Source of the DNA: Myxococcales bacterium
GTDB lineage: Bacteria; Myxococcota_A; Polyangia; Palsa-1104
Length of the DNA: 64,000 bases
NCBI GenBank assembly: GCA_003170275.1
Contig: PNAM01000081.1
Coordinates: 62,001 to 126,000, forward strand
Direction of reading: 5' to 3'
Under the pieces are notes generated by a model, which had not been told where the DNA came from, did not search any database, and was given only the letters and a program-made list of their open reading frames with translations. A program made the position numbers and the translations under genes. Of the stretch, positions 1 to 9,587 are shown piece by piece; within the stretch, counting starts at the first letter, position 1, and each line of letters starts with the position of its first letter.

Positions 1-66
1 CTCGGCCGGTTTGGCCCAGGCGCTGGTCGCGGTGAGGAGCACGGCGAAGATCGTTTTGCGGATCAT
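1..66 (-). CDS. N-terminus of a secreted protein, truncated by the window edge
   Basis: Reverse complement of 1-66 reads MIRKTIFAVLLTATSAWAKPAE, a signal-peptide-like start. Confidence 0.55.
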   Translation of the reverse strand, partial: MIRKTIFAVLLTATSAWAKPAE

Positions 67-101
67 GGCCACCGCTTAGCACACTGTGTAATGATCGCGC
101 C

Positions 102-599
102 ATGGGCGCTATTGGAAGGGCACGGACGATCTTGCTCGCGGTCGCGGTCGCGGGCACGGCGCAGGCCGGCGAGTCGAAGGCGCCGCCCGCGGCCAAGGAA
201 ATGTCGCTGGCGCTCGAGGCGGTGAACAAGTCGCTCGGTCTCGAGAGCATGCCCAAGCCGCATTGCCTGAAGTGGGGCTATGGGCACCAGATCACCGCCG
301 CCGAGGTGCGCGCGTGCGTGGATCAGGCGATCAAGGGCGCGACCCTACCCGAGCTCGGCAAGGGCTACGTGCTGGCGGTCCTGATGGGCGGCGTCGGCCC
401 GCAGACCGTGATCGCGCTGGCGCTCGGCGCGCCCGGCTGGGCGGTGCTGTCGTGCGATCCGGGCAAGCCGTGCCCCGCGCGCCACGCCGGCACCGACAAG
501 ATGGGCAAGCGCGTCGTCGATCGGACCGAGCGCGCCTGCGACGGCCCCGAAACCATCTGGGTCCCCGAAAAAAAATCCGAAGTCTGCCCCACCCACTAA
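102..599 (+). CDS. hypothetical secreted protein
   Basis: 165-aa ORF with signal-peptide-like N-terminus (ARTILLAVAVAGTAQA). Confidence 0.6.
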   Translation: MGAIGRARTILLAVAVAGTAQAGESKAPPAAKEMSLALEAVNKSLGLESMPKPHCLKWGYGHQITAAEVRACVDQAIKGATLPELGKGYVLAVLMGGVGPQTVIALALGAPGWAVLSCDPGKPCPARHAGTDKMGKRVVDRTERACDGPETIWVPEKKSEVCPTH

Positions 600-1819
600 C
601 CCCCGGCGCCATCTTCCCGGGCAGCGCTCTCGCCGGCTGCGATCAGGCGCTTGCGGCGCGCTCCCGCGATCGCCAGGTGCAACAGCGCGGTGATGCTGCC
701 GACCACCAGACAACCGTTCCACAGGGTGTGCGCGCCGAAACGGCCGAGCACCCACGAGCCGAGCGCGGGCGCGACAAACGCCGAGACGCCCCACGCTAAC
801 TGGTAGGTGCCCTGGTATCCGCCGCGCACGCGGGTCGGCGCGAGATCGGCCACCACCGTCGGTCCGACCGCCGAGAAGAAGATCTCGCCGACCGTCCACA
901 CCACGATCGTCAGCGCGTAGAGCGGCACGCTGGTCATGAGCCCGGTCATCCAGAAGCCCACGCCGGTGAGCAGCGCGCCGAGCGCCAGGACCGTCCCGCG
1001 ACGAAAGCGCTGCGCCGCGCGGATGCCGATCGGCTGGAACAGCACGATCAGCACGCCGTTGATCGCGATCAGCATGCCGTACATGCGCGGGGCCACGCCG
1101 TGCGCGCGCAGATCGAGCGGCAGCGCCACCGAGCCCTGGTGGAACACCACCGCGAGCAGGAACTGCAGGGCCACGAACGACATGAAGATCCCGTCGCGGA
1201 ACGGCACCAGCAGCGCGCCCAGATCACTGTGGCGCGCGCTCGGCTCGGGGTGGGTCTCGGGCACGCGTAGATACACGATCACGCCGAACAGCAACGTGGT
1301 CGCCGCGTCGACGATGAACAACAGCGTGAAGTTCCTGTTGGCCATCAAGCCGGCGATCACCGCCGCGCCCGCGAAGCCGAGGTTGATCGCCCAGTACAAG
1401 TAGCCGTAGGCGCGCGTGCGATCTTCCGCCGGCACCAGATCGGCGACGGTCGCCTGCACCGCGGGCCGGTACAGATCGCCGAAGAAGCCGAGCGCCAGCG
1501 TCGACAGCGCGATGTGCGTCGGCGTGCGCGCGAAGCCGAGCTGCAACATGGCGGCCGCGCCGAGCGTCATCGACAGCAACATCGTGGCGCGCCGGCCGAT
1601 GCGATCGGCCAGTAGCCCGCCGACCGGACCCGAGCCCATCGATCCGGCGCCGTAGAGCGCCACCACCATGCCGGCGCGCTCCACCGAGTAGCCGCGCACT
1701 TGCGTGAGGTACAGCGCGAGGAACGTGAACACGAACCCGCCGAGCCGATTCACCAACGCGCCCGCCCACAAGTACCAATAGGTCCGAGGCAGCCCGCGCA
1801 TCGCGCCCTCTTCTACCAC
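596..1819 (-). CDS. MFS transporter
   Basis: 407 aa, about 12 hydrophobic segments, MFS signature-like GPVGGLLADRIGRR. Confidence 0.85.
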   Translation of the reverse strand: MVEEGAMRGLPRTYWYLWAGALVNRLGGFVFTFLALYLTQVRGYSVERAGMVVALYGAGSMGSGPVGGLLADRIGRRATMLLSMTLGAAAMLQLGFARTPTHIALSTLALGFFGDLYRPAVQATVADLVPAEDRTRAYGYLYWAINLGFAGAAVIAGLMANRNFTLLFIVDAATTLLFGVIVYLRVPETHPEPSARHSDLGALLVPFRDGIFMSFVALQFLLAVVFHQGSVALPLDLRAHGVAPRMYGMLIAINGVLIVLFQPIGIRAAQRFRRGTVLALGALLTGVGFWMTGLMTSVPLYALTIVVWTVGEIFFSAVGPTVVADLAPTRVRGGYQGTYQLAWGVSAFVAPALGSWVLGRFGAHTLWNGCLVVGSITALLHLAIAGARRKRLIAAGESAAREDGAGG

Positions 1820-1860
1820 GTCCTTTCCTTTGCACCCGGAAGCGGTGCTACCCTGCGCTC

Positions 1861-4140
1861 ATGAGCTCGAAGACCCCGGCGTCGGGGCTGCGTACGCTCT
1901 TCGGATACGCGCTGATGATCGGATGCACGGTCGTCGCCTACTGGTTCATCCGTGCGGCCGGATCGAGTCGCAGCGCGCCGCCGGCGGAGGCGGGCGCCGC
2001 GACCTTCGGTGCGACCGGCGCGGTGGCCAACGCGGACGCGCTGCTGCACGTGCTGATCGCGCTGGTGGTGGTGATCGTGGTCGCGCGCGCGCTCGGCTCG
2101 CTGTTCAAGTACCTCGAGCAGCCGCCGGTGGTCGGCGAGATCCTGGCGGGCATCCTGCTCGGTCCGTCGCTGCTCGGCCGCGTCGCGCCGGCGATCTCCG
2201 GCTTTCTGTTGCCCAAGACCGTCGCGCCGTTCCTCGGCATCCTCTCGCAGGTCGGCGTGATCCTGTACATGTTCCTGGTCGGCGTGGAGCTCGACCCGGG
2301 CCTGTTGCGCAAGCGCGGCCACTCGACGGTGGCCATCTCGCACGCCAGCATCATCGCGCCGTTCCTGCTCGGCTCGGTGCTGTCGCTGTTCCTCTACACG
2401 CGCATGTCGACGCAGGACGTGCCGTTCACCGTGTTCTCGCTGTTCATGGGCGTGTCCATGTCGGTGACCGCGTTCCCGGTGCTGGCGCGTATCCTCACCG
2501 ACCGCAAGATCCACACCACGCGCATGGGCGTGATCACGCTGACCTGCGCCGCGGTCGACGACGTGACCGCGTGGTGCCTGTTGGCGTTCGTGGTGAGCGT
2601 GGTGCAGGCGCGCATGTCGGGCGCGCTGTTCACCGCCGGCCTGACGATCGGCTACATCGCGTTCATGGCGTTCGTGATCCGCCCGGGCATGGTGCGGCTC
2701 ACGCGGTTGTACGGCAGCCGCGGACGGCTCACGCAGGGCGTGATGGCGCTGGTGTTCGTCGCGCTGTTGCTGTCGTCGCTGGCCACCGACCTGATCGGCA
2801 TCCACGCGGTGTTCGGCGCGTTCGCGCTCGGCGCGGTCATCCCGCACGACAGCGGGCTGGCGCGCGAGCTCACCGATCGGCTCGAAGATCTGGTGGTGGT
2901 GCTGCTCCTGCCCGCGTTCTTCGCGTTCACCGGCATGCGCACCCAGATCGGCCTGGTGAGCGGGCTGGAGAACTGGCTGATCTGCGGCCTGATCGTGCTG
3001 GTCGCGTCGGTGGGCAAGTTCGGCGGCAGCATGATCGCGGCGCGGCTCACCGGGCTCGGCTGGCGCGACTCGGCGGCGCTCGGCGTGCTCATGAACACGC
3101 GCGGGCTGATGGAGCTGATCGTGCTCAACATCGGCCTCGAGCTGAAGGTGATCTCGCCGACGCTGTTCGCCATGTTGGTGTTCATGGCGGTGGTGACCAC
3201 GTTTGCGACCACGCCGATTCTGCACCTCATCACCCGCAACCAGAAGCCGAGCGAGGAGCCCAGCCAGCCGATCGAGGTGCACTCGGGGCCGCTCAGGGCG
3301 GTGCACTCCGGCGGCGTGCTGGCGCCGATCTCCAATCCGGAAGGCGTGGCGGCGATCGTCGATCTGGCGGTGGCGGCGACGCGCGCCCACGATCCGCCCG
3401 CGCGGGTGATCGCGCTGGTGCGGCGGCCGGGCGGTGGCGTGCGCTCCGGGCTGCGCGAGATGGAGAGCAAGGAGCGCCCGCGCGCGCCGATCCTGCTCGA
3501 GGCCGCCGATCATGCGCGCGCGATCGGCGCGACCATCGATGCGCAGGCGCTGTGGACCGACGATCCCGCGAGCGACATCCTGGCCATGGCGGGCGAGCCG
3601 CAGATCCGCTGGCTGCTGGTCGGCTTTCACCGGCCGGTGTTCGGCGCCGATCTGCTCGGCGGCGTGGTCAAGGAGCTGCTCGAGCGCGCGGCCAAGACCG
3701 AGCTCGACGTGGGCGTGATCGTGCACGGCCACGAGCGCGCCATCGACAAGGTGATCGCGGTGGTGGACGCCACGCCCAACGGACGCGCCACGCTCGATCT
3801 GGCGTCGCGCATCGCGCAGAACAAGTCGTGCGGTCTGCACGCGGTGCTGGTGCCCAAGGACGGCGCCGAGCCCGAGCCCGAGCTGCAGGCGATGCTCAAG
3901 GATGCGGCCCGCACCGCCGGCAAGTGGATGCACACCGACGTGCTGGTCGAGCGCAACCCGGCGCAGCTCGCCTACAAGACGCAAGGGCAGCTGGTGATCA
4001 TCGGCGCCGGGCTGGCCGACGAGATGGGGCTGCCGCTCGACGAGGTGCCGGGCGGCCTGCGCTGTGTGGTGATCGTGCAGGGCGGCGTGGAGCGTGAGGC
4101 GGTCGCCGCGCCGCCTCCCGTCGAGCAGCACGTCGGCTGA
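1861..4140 (+). CDS. cation:proton antiporter (CPA2/Kef-type) with cytosolic C-terminal domain
   Basis: LEQPPVVGEILAGILLGPSLLG motif and many TM segments; soluble C-terminal half resembles a USP-like domain. Confidence 0.85.
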   Translation: MSSKTPASGLRTLFGYALMIGCTVVAYWFIRAAGSSRSAPPAEAGAATFGATGAVANADALLHVLIALVVVIVVARALGSLFKYLEQPPVVGEILAGILLGPSLLGRVAPAISGFLLPKTVAPFLGILSQVGVILYMFLVGVELDPGLLRKRGHSTVAISHASIIAPFLLGSVLSLFLYTRMSTQDVPFTVFSLFMGVSMSVTAFPVLARILTDRKIHTTRMGVITLTCAAVDDVTAWCLLAFVVSVVQARMSGALFTAGLTIGYIAFMAFVIRPGMVRLTRLYGSRGRLTQGVMALVFVALLLSSLATDLIGIHAVFGAFALGAVIPHDSGLARELTDRLEDLVVVLLLPAFFAFTGMRTQIGLVSGLENWLICGLIVLVASVGKFGGSMIAARLTGLGWRDSAALGVLMNTRGLMELIVLNIGLELKVISPTLFAMLVFMAVVTTFATTPILHLITRNQKPSEEPSQPIEVHSGPLRAVHSGGVLAPISNPEGVAAIVDLAVAATRAHDPPARVIALVRRPGGGVRSGLREMESKERPRAPILLEAADHARAIGATIDAQALWTDDPASDILAMAGEPQIRWLLVGFHRPVFGADLLGGVVKELLERAAKTELDVGVIVHGHERAIDKVIAVVDATPNGRATLDLASRIAQNKSCGLHAVLVPKDGAEPEPELQAMLKDAARTAGKWMHTDVLVERNPAQLAYKTQGQLVIIGAGLADEMGLPLDEVPGGLRCVVIVQGGVEREAVAAPPPVEQHVG

Positions 4141-4184
4141 GCAGTAGGGAAATACCCACATCCGTTAAAACGGACGGATTTCCG

Positions 4185-4213
4185 TTGACAGTCTTTCGCC
4201 CTCTCGGCATCTT
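4185..4213 (+). promoter_or_regulatory. sigma70-like promoter TTGACA-N17-CATCTT
   Basis: TTGACA at 4185-4190, 17-nt spacer, CATCTT at 4208-4213, ATG at 4220. Confidence 0.45.
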
Positions 4214-4219
4214 CGGGGA

Positions 4220-5833
4220 ATGGGTAGACACACTTATCTGGCGCTTCTCGGGTTGCTCGTCGCGGCGCCGGCGGCCGCGCAGGAGGATCCCGACGCGCGC
4301 TTCCGCGAGCTCCAACAGCGGCAGGGCGATCTCGAGCACAAGCTCAAGCTGCTGCAAGATCGCGAGAACGCGCGCGCCGCTCAGCCGCCGCAGCAGCAGC
4401 CGCCGCCGGTCGAAGCGGACGGCCAGATCCCCGACGCGCTGGCGCCGCTCGCCGGCTATTCGGAGAAAAACTTCTTCGTGCGCGATCGCGACAGCTGGTT
4501 CGTGCTCATCCCCAAGGGACGGATCAACGTCGACTGGTACAACTTCCTCAACCGGCCCTCGAACCCGCCGGCCGGCGTGGTCTCCAACAGCGCCGCTGAT
4601 CCCCGCTCGTCGCTGCGCGACACGGTGTTTCTGCGGCGGGCGCGCCTCGGGTTTTCCGGAACCTTCGCGCGTCACGTCGACTTTCGCATCGAGGCCGAGT
4701 TCGCCAGCCTGGCGACGCCCGGCCAGTACGCCACCCTCACCGACGCGTCGATCGTGCTCAACTGGTGGTCGTTTCTCAAGGTGGAAGCGGGACAGTTCTA
4801 CGCGCCGTTCACCATCGAGAACATGACCTCGGAGAACTACAGCGACTTCATGGAGCGCTCGTCGGCGGTGCGCTTCGCCGTGCCCAACACGCGAGAAGTG
4901 GGCGGCATGCTATTCGGCGAGCTGCCGCGCAAGGCCGCCCGCTATTGGGTCGGCGTGTTCAACGGCGACGGGCAGAACAACAAGAACCTCGACAACCGCC
5001 CGGCGGTGATCGGTCGCGCGTACTTCGCGCCGCTCGCGCTGTTGCCACACCCCGCGCGCTGGCTCGAGGAGATCTGGGTGGGCGGCTCCTTCTGGTGGCA
5101 ACAGAGCACCAACGTGGGCGGAGGCTCCGCGCCGTCGACCACCGGCGTGGCGGCGGGAGATCTCGGCGGGGTCACGACGCAGGGCGGCTTCGCGCTGTTC
5201 AGCTCCAACTATGGCAACGGCACCGATCTGCTCAAGAACCCGATCCGCACCCACCTGGCGCCCGACGGCACCACGCTCAAGTACGCCTTCGAGGCCAACC
5301 TGCCGCTGCCCCGGCGCCTCGGCCTGCGCGCGGAGTACACGCACCAATCGATCGACTTCCGCCAGTACCAGGACACCACGCTCGGTCGCACAGCCGGCGC
5401 CGCGGGCAACCTGACCGGCTACAGCGCCTACGTCGAGGCCTACGCGTGGATCGGCGGCGACGTCGGCGAGGACCATCCCGGCCTGTACCATCCGCCGCAC
5501 TGGAGCGGCTACCAGCCGTCGCGCAAGCCCACCTGGGCGCTGCAGCTGGCAGTGAAGTACGAGCACGTCGATCTCGACATCACCGGCCTGCCCGGCACCA
5601 CCAACGCGGGCGGCACCACCGTCGCCGATCCTGCCGCCGGCCACTACAGCCTCGACGTGTTCGAGGCCGGCGCCAGCCTGTACTTCACCCGCCACACGCG
5701 CCTGATCGCCAACTACGTGATCAACTACATCGGCCGGCAGGACGACAGCTCGGGCGCCGGGCTCGAGCGCAAGAACCTGTTCTGGCTGCGCGCCGAGCAC
5801 GAGCTGCTGTTCCGCCTGGCGGTGGCCCTGTAA
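4220..5833 (+). CDS. porin (phosphate-selective O/P-like) outer membrane protein
   Basis: Signal peptide, coiled-coil start (RELQQRQGDLEHKLKLLQDRE), beta-barrel-like body with FRIEAEFAS...ASIVLNWWSFLKVEAGQFYAPFT. Confidence 0.75.
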   Translation: MGRHTYLALLGLLVAAPAAAQEDPDARFRELQQRQGDLEHKLKLLQDRENARAAQPPQQQPPPVEADGQIPDALAPLAGYSEKNFFVRDRDSWFVLIPKGRINVDWYNFLNRPSNPPAGVVSNSAADPRSSLRDTVFLRRARLGFSGTFARHVDFRIEAEFASLATPGQYATLTDASIVLNWWSFLKVEAGQFYAPFTIENMTSENYSDFMERSSAVRFAVPNTREVGGMLFGELPRKAARYWVGVFNGDGQNNKNLDNRPAVIGRAYFAPLALLPHPARWLEEIWVGGSFWWQQSTNVGGGSAPSTTGVAAGDLGGVTTQGGFALFSSNYGNGTDLLKNPIRTHLAPDGTTLKYAFEANLPLPRRLGLRAEYTHQSIDFRQYQDTTLGRTAGAAGNLTGYSAYVEAYAWIGGDVGEDHPGLYHPPHWSGYQPSRKPTWALQLAVKYEHVDLDITGLPGTTNAGGTTVADPAAGHYSLDVFEAGASLYFTRHTRLIANYVINYIGRQDDSSGAGLERKNLFWLRAEHELLFRLAVAL

Positions 5834-5895
5834 CGGCCCGTACAGCTACGAATACGGGTTGATCGACCACCCCCGCCCGGTCACATAGTCCGCCC

Positions 5896-8610
5896 ATGTC
5901 CAAGCCCCTGGTTCTCGCGTTAGGCCTGCTCGCAGGCTCCGCCGTCCTCGCCGCACCGCCGAAAAAGTTGGTCTCGGTCGAGGGCATCACCGAGTACGCG
6001 CTCGACAACGGGATGCGCGTGCTGTTGTTCCCCGACGCGTCCAAGCCGACGGTGACGGTCAACGTCACCTACTTCGTCGGCTCGCGCCACGAAGGCTACG
6101 GCGAGTCGGGCATGGCGCACCTGCTCGAGCACATGCTGTTCAAGGGCACGCCCACGCACGACAAGGTGTGGGCCGAGTTCGAGAAGCACGGCGCGCGCTT
6201 CAACGGCTCCACCTGGGTCGATCGCACCAACTACTTCGAGACCATGCCGGCGACGGCGGAAAATCTCAAATTCGCGATCGAGCTCGAGGCCGATCGGATG
6301 GTCCACTCCAAGATCGCCAAGGAAGATCTGGCCAAGGAGTTCACCGTCGTGCGCAACGAGTTCGAGATGGGCGAGAACGCGCCGCCGCAGATCCTCGAGG
6401 AGCGCATGTATGCGAGCGCGTATCTCTGGCACAACTACGGCAAGTCGACGATCGGATCGCGCTCGGACATCGAGCGGGTGCCGATCGAAAACCTGCGCGC
6501 CTTCTACAAGCGCTTCTACCAGCCGGACAACGCGATGGTGGTGGTGGCCGGCAAGTTCGCGCCCAAGGACGCGCTCGAGCTGATCGGCGCGAGCTTCGGC
6601 AAGCTGGCGCGGCCGGCGCGCGTGCTCGATCCCACCTACACCGTCGAGCCGGTGCAGGACGGCGAGCGCGCGGTGGTGCTGCGCCGTACCGGCGACGTGC
6701 AGGTCGCGGGGCTCATGTATCACGGCGTCTCGGGCTCGCACGCAGACTTCGTCGCCGAGGAGGCGCTGGTCGATCTGCTCAGCAACAAGCCGTCGGGCCG
6801 GCTGTACAAGGCGCTGGTCGACAAGGGCCTGGCCGCGCGCTTGAGCGGCGACGCGTACACCTGGGCCGAGCCGGGGATGATCCAGCTGTTCGCCGACGTG
6901 CGCGGCGACAAGTCGGCCGAGGCGGTGCGCGACAAGATGATCGAGATCGCCGAGGCGGTCGGGCGCGGCAAGGTGGGCGACGACGAGGTGCAGCGCTGGA
7001 AGAGCCGCGTGCTCAAGGAGATCGAGCTGGCCATGACCGATCCCAACCGCATCGGCGTCGAGCTGAGCGAGTGGGCGGCGACCGGCGACTGGCGCATGAT
7101 GTTCGTGCACCGCGATCGCGTGGAGAAGCTGACCGCCGAGCGCGTGCAGAAGTTCGCCGCGCAGTACCTGCGGCCGTCCAACCGCACCGTCGGGCTGTTC
7201 CTGCCGCAGAAGGCGCCCGAGCGCAGCCCGCTGCCGGAGCCGGTGAACGTCTCCGCGCTGGTCAAGGACTACCAGGGCCGCGCGGCCATGGCCGAGGGCG
7301 AGGCGTTCGTCGCCACCGTCGAGAACATCGAGAAGCGCACGGTGCGTGCGACGCTGCCGGTGGGCATGAAGCTGGCGCTCTTGTCGAAGAAGACGCGCGG
7401 CGGCGCGGTCAAGCTGGCGCTGCGCGTCCACGCCGGCACCGAGAGCGAGCTGCGCGGCAAGGTGGCGCTGGCGCAGCTCATCCCGCAGATGCTCCTGCGC
7501 GGCACGACCAGGCACAGCTACCAGCAGCTCAAGGACGAGTTCGATCGGCTCAAGGCCGAGGTCAAGTTCGACGACATCATGCGCATCACCGATCCGTCGG
7601 CGGCGGCGGTGCGCGTGTCGACCACGCGCGAGAACCTGCCGGCGGTGCTGGCGCTGCTCGCCGAGGTGGTGCGTGAGCCGAGCTTCCCGGCGGCGGAGCT
7701 GGAGACGCTCAAGAAGGAGACGCTGGCGCGGCTCGAAGAGGTGCTGCAGGACCCGCAGATGCTCGCGTTCACGGAGCTGCAGCGCAAGGCCGAGCCGTGG
7801 CCGAAGGACGACGTGCGCTACGTGCCGACGGTCGCCGAGCAGATCGAGCGCGTGCGGGCGGTCAAGCTGCCGGAGCTGGCGCAGTTCTACAAGAGCTTCT
7901 GGGGCGGCAGCTTCGCCGAGCTGGCGATCGTCGGGGACTTCGACGCCGAGCCGACGCAGAAGACGCTCGACAAGCTATTCGCCGGCTGGAAGACCGCCAA
8001 GGCGTTTCAGCGCATCAAGCACGAGTTCAAGAGCGGTGTGGCCGGATCGGAGGAGCAGATCAAGACCCCCGACAAGCAGATGGCGTTCATCGGCGCGACG
8101 CACTCGATCGAGCTGCGCGACGACGACGCGGACTACCCGGCGATGCAGCTGGTGAACTTCGTGCTCGGCGGCGGCGCGCGCTCGCGCCTGATCGAGCGGC
8201 TGCGCCAGAAGGACGGCCTGTCGTACGGCGCGTTCTCGTTCGTGCAGGCCGACTCGCTCGACCGCAACGGCAAGTTCTTCGCCGGCGCGATCTGCGCCCC
8301 GCAGAACGCCGTCAAGGCGCTCACCGCGCTGCTCGAAGAGGTGGCGCTCCTGCAGAAGAACGGCGTGCCGGCCGACGAGCTGGCCGATGCCAAGAAGGCC
8401 TATCAGGCGTACTTCGACAACCAGCTCGCCAACGACGAGTTCGTCACCGCGCAGCTCACGCGCCTGCTCTACCTCGACCGCACGCTCGCCTACTACGGCA
8501 AGGTGAACGGCAAGATCCAGACGCTCTCGAAAGACGAGCTGGCGGCGGCCGCGCGCAAGTACGTCGCGCCCGAGCGGTTGGTCAAGGTGCTGGCCGGCGA
8601 TCTCAAGTAG
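5896..8610 (+). CDS. M16 family zinc peptidase (insulinase/pitrilysin type)
   Basis: 904 aa, HxxEH motif in GMAHLLEHMLFKGT, two M16-type halves. Confidence 0.92.
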   Translation: MSKPLVLALGLLAGSAVLAAPPKKLVSVEGITEYALDNGMRVLLFPDASKPTVTVNVTYFVGSRHEGYGESGMAHLLEHMLFKGTPTHDKVWAEFEKHGARFNGSTWVDRTNYFETMPATAENLKFAIELEADRMVHSKIAKEDLAKEFTVVRNEFEMGENAPPQILEERMYASAYLWHNYGKSTIGSRSDIERVPIENLRAFYKRFYQPDNAMVVVAGKFAPKDALELIGASFGKLARPARVLDPTYTVEPVQDGERAVVLRRTGDVQVAGLMYHGVSGSHADFVAEEALVDLLSNKPSGRLYKALVDKGLAARLSGDAYTWAEPGMIQLFADVRGDKSAEAVRDKMIEIAEAVGRGKVGDDEVQRWKSRVLKEIELAMTDPNRIGVELSEWAATGDWRMMFVHRDRVEKLTAERVQKFAAQYLRPSNRTVGLFLPQKAPERSPLPEPVNVSALVKDYQGRAAMAEGEAFVATVENIEKRTVRATLPVGMKLALLSKKTRGGAVKLALRVHAGTESELRGKVALAQLIPQMLLRGTTRHSYQQLKDEFDRLKAEVKFDDIMRITDPSAAAVRVSTTRENLPAVLALLAEVVREPSFPAAELETLKKETLARLEEVLQDPQMLAFTELQRKAEPWPKDDVRYVPTVAEQIERVRAVKLPELAQFYKSFWGGSFAELAIVGDFDAEPTQKTLDKLFAGWKTAKAFQRIKHEFKSGVAGSEEQIKTPDKQMAFIGATHSIELRDDDADYPAMQLVNFVLGGGARSRLIERLRQKDGLSYGAFSFVQADSLDRNGKFFAGAICAPQNAVKALTALLEEVALLQKNGVPADELADAKKAYQAYFDNQLANDEFVTAQLTRLLYLDRTLAYYGKVNGKIQTLSKDELAAAARKYVAPERLVKVLAGDLK

Positions 8611-8626
8611 GCCCCAATAACGCGCC

Positions 8627-8642
8627 TGCCAATATATTGGCA
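8627..8642. promoter_or_regulatory. perfect 16-bp palindrome TGCCAATATATTGGCA (candidate operator)
   Basis: Sequence equals its own reverse complement; lies upstream of the 8724 start. Confidence 0.5.
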
Positions 8643-8723
8643 AAATGACAATGCCGTGCGAAAGCGCGTGACGCAGCGCGCCGCCTGATGGATAAAGGCA
8701 CCAACTTCTTTCCTGGAGACGTC

Positions 8724-9569
8724 ATGGATCCGAACTCCGACCTCAATCAGTGGCTTCAGCTGGTCTTCCGCTGGCTGCACGTGATCGCCGGTGTGATGTG
8801 GATCGGACACCTGTGGTTCTTCAACTTCGTCAACGCGCAGGTCGCCAAGACCTACGACGCCGACTCGAAGAAGAAGGTGGTCCCCGAGCTCATGCCGCGC
8901 GCGCTGTACTGGTTCCGCTGGGGCGCGGCGTACACCTTCATCACCGGCATCCTGCTCCTCGGGCTGGTCTACTCCATGGGCGGCGCGCTGGTGCCGCCGA
9001 ACGACATGCCGGTCGCGGTGCGGCTCGGCGTCGGCGCGGCCACCGGGATCTCGCTCGCGTCGCTGGTGATCGGCTTCGCGATCTACGACATGATGTGGAA
9101 GGCGATGGCCAAGCAGGAGATGGCCGGCATGGTGGTCTCGCTGGTTCTCACCACCGGCTTCGCGTTCGGCCTCGCGCAGTTCTTGAGCGGGCGCGCGGTG
9201 TACATCCACATCGGCGCGCTGTTCGGCACCATCATGGCCGCCAACGTGTGGATGCGCATCTGGCCGAACCAGCGCAAGATCATCACCGCGATCAAGAACG
9301 GCACCGCGCCCGACGCGGCGCTGGTCGCCACCGCGGGCCTGCGCTCCAAGCACAACACCTATATGTCGATGCCACTCATGTTCTTCATGATCTCGAGCCA
9401 CTACGGAACCGTCTACGGCCACGAGTACTCGTGGGCGTTCGTCCCCGGCTTCGTCGCCGCCGGCTGGGTGATCGCGAAGCTGTGCTTCTCGAAGTCCGCC
9501 ACCAAGGCGCCCGCCGAGTTCGCCACCGGTGACGCCGCCGCCGCACCGCCCGCCAGCGCCGCCAAGTAG
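8724..9569 (+). CDS. urate hydroxylase PuuD-like membrane protein
   Basis: WLHVIAGVMWIGHLWFFNFVNAQVAK and multiple TM segments typical of the PuuD membrane domain. Confidence 0.7.
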   Translation: MDPNSDLNQWLQLVFRWLHVIAGVMWIGHLWFFNFVNAQVAKTYDADSKKKVVPELMPRALYWFRWGAAYTFITGILLLGLVYSMGGALVPPNDMPVAVRLGVGAATGISLASLVIGFAIYDMMWKAMAKQEMAGMVVSLVLTTGFAFGLAQFLSGRAVYIHIGALFGTIMAANVWMRIWPNQRKIITAIKNGTAPDAALVATAGLRSKHNTYMSMPLMFFMISSHYGTVYGHEYSWAFVPGFVAAGWVIAKLCFSKSATKAPAEFATGDAAAAPPASAAK

Positions 9570-9587
9570 CGCCCGACCCACTCCCGC

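Noticed and set aside
1813-4161. Very long antisense ORFs over the antiporter (782 aa minus strand, 755 aa plus strand in another frame)
   Set aside because: Arg/His/Ala-rich translations typical of shadow frames in high-GC DNA; the 1861-4140 frame has clear transporter motifs.
5920-7515. 531-aa antisense ORF over the M16 peptidase
   Set aside because: Low-complexity Arg/Leu/His composition; overlaps a confident peptidase gene.
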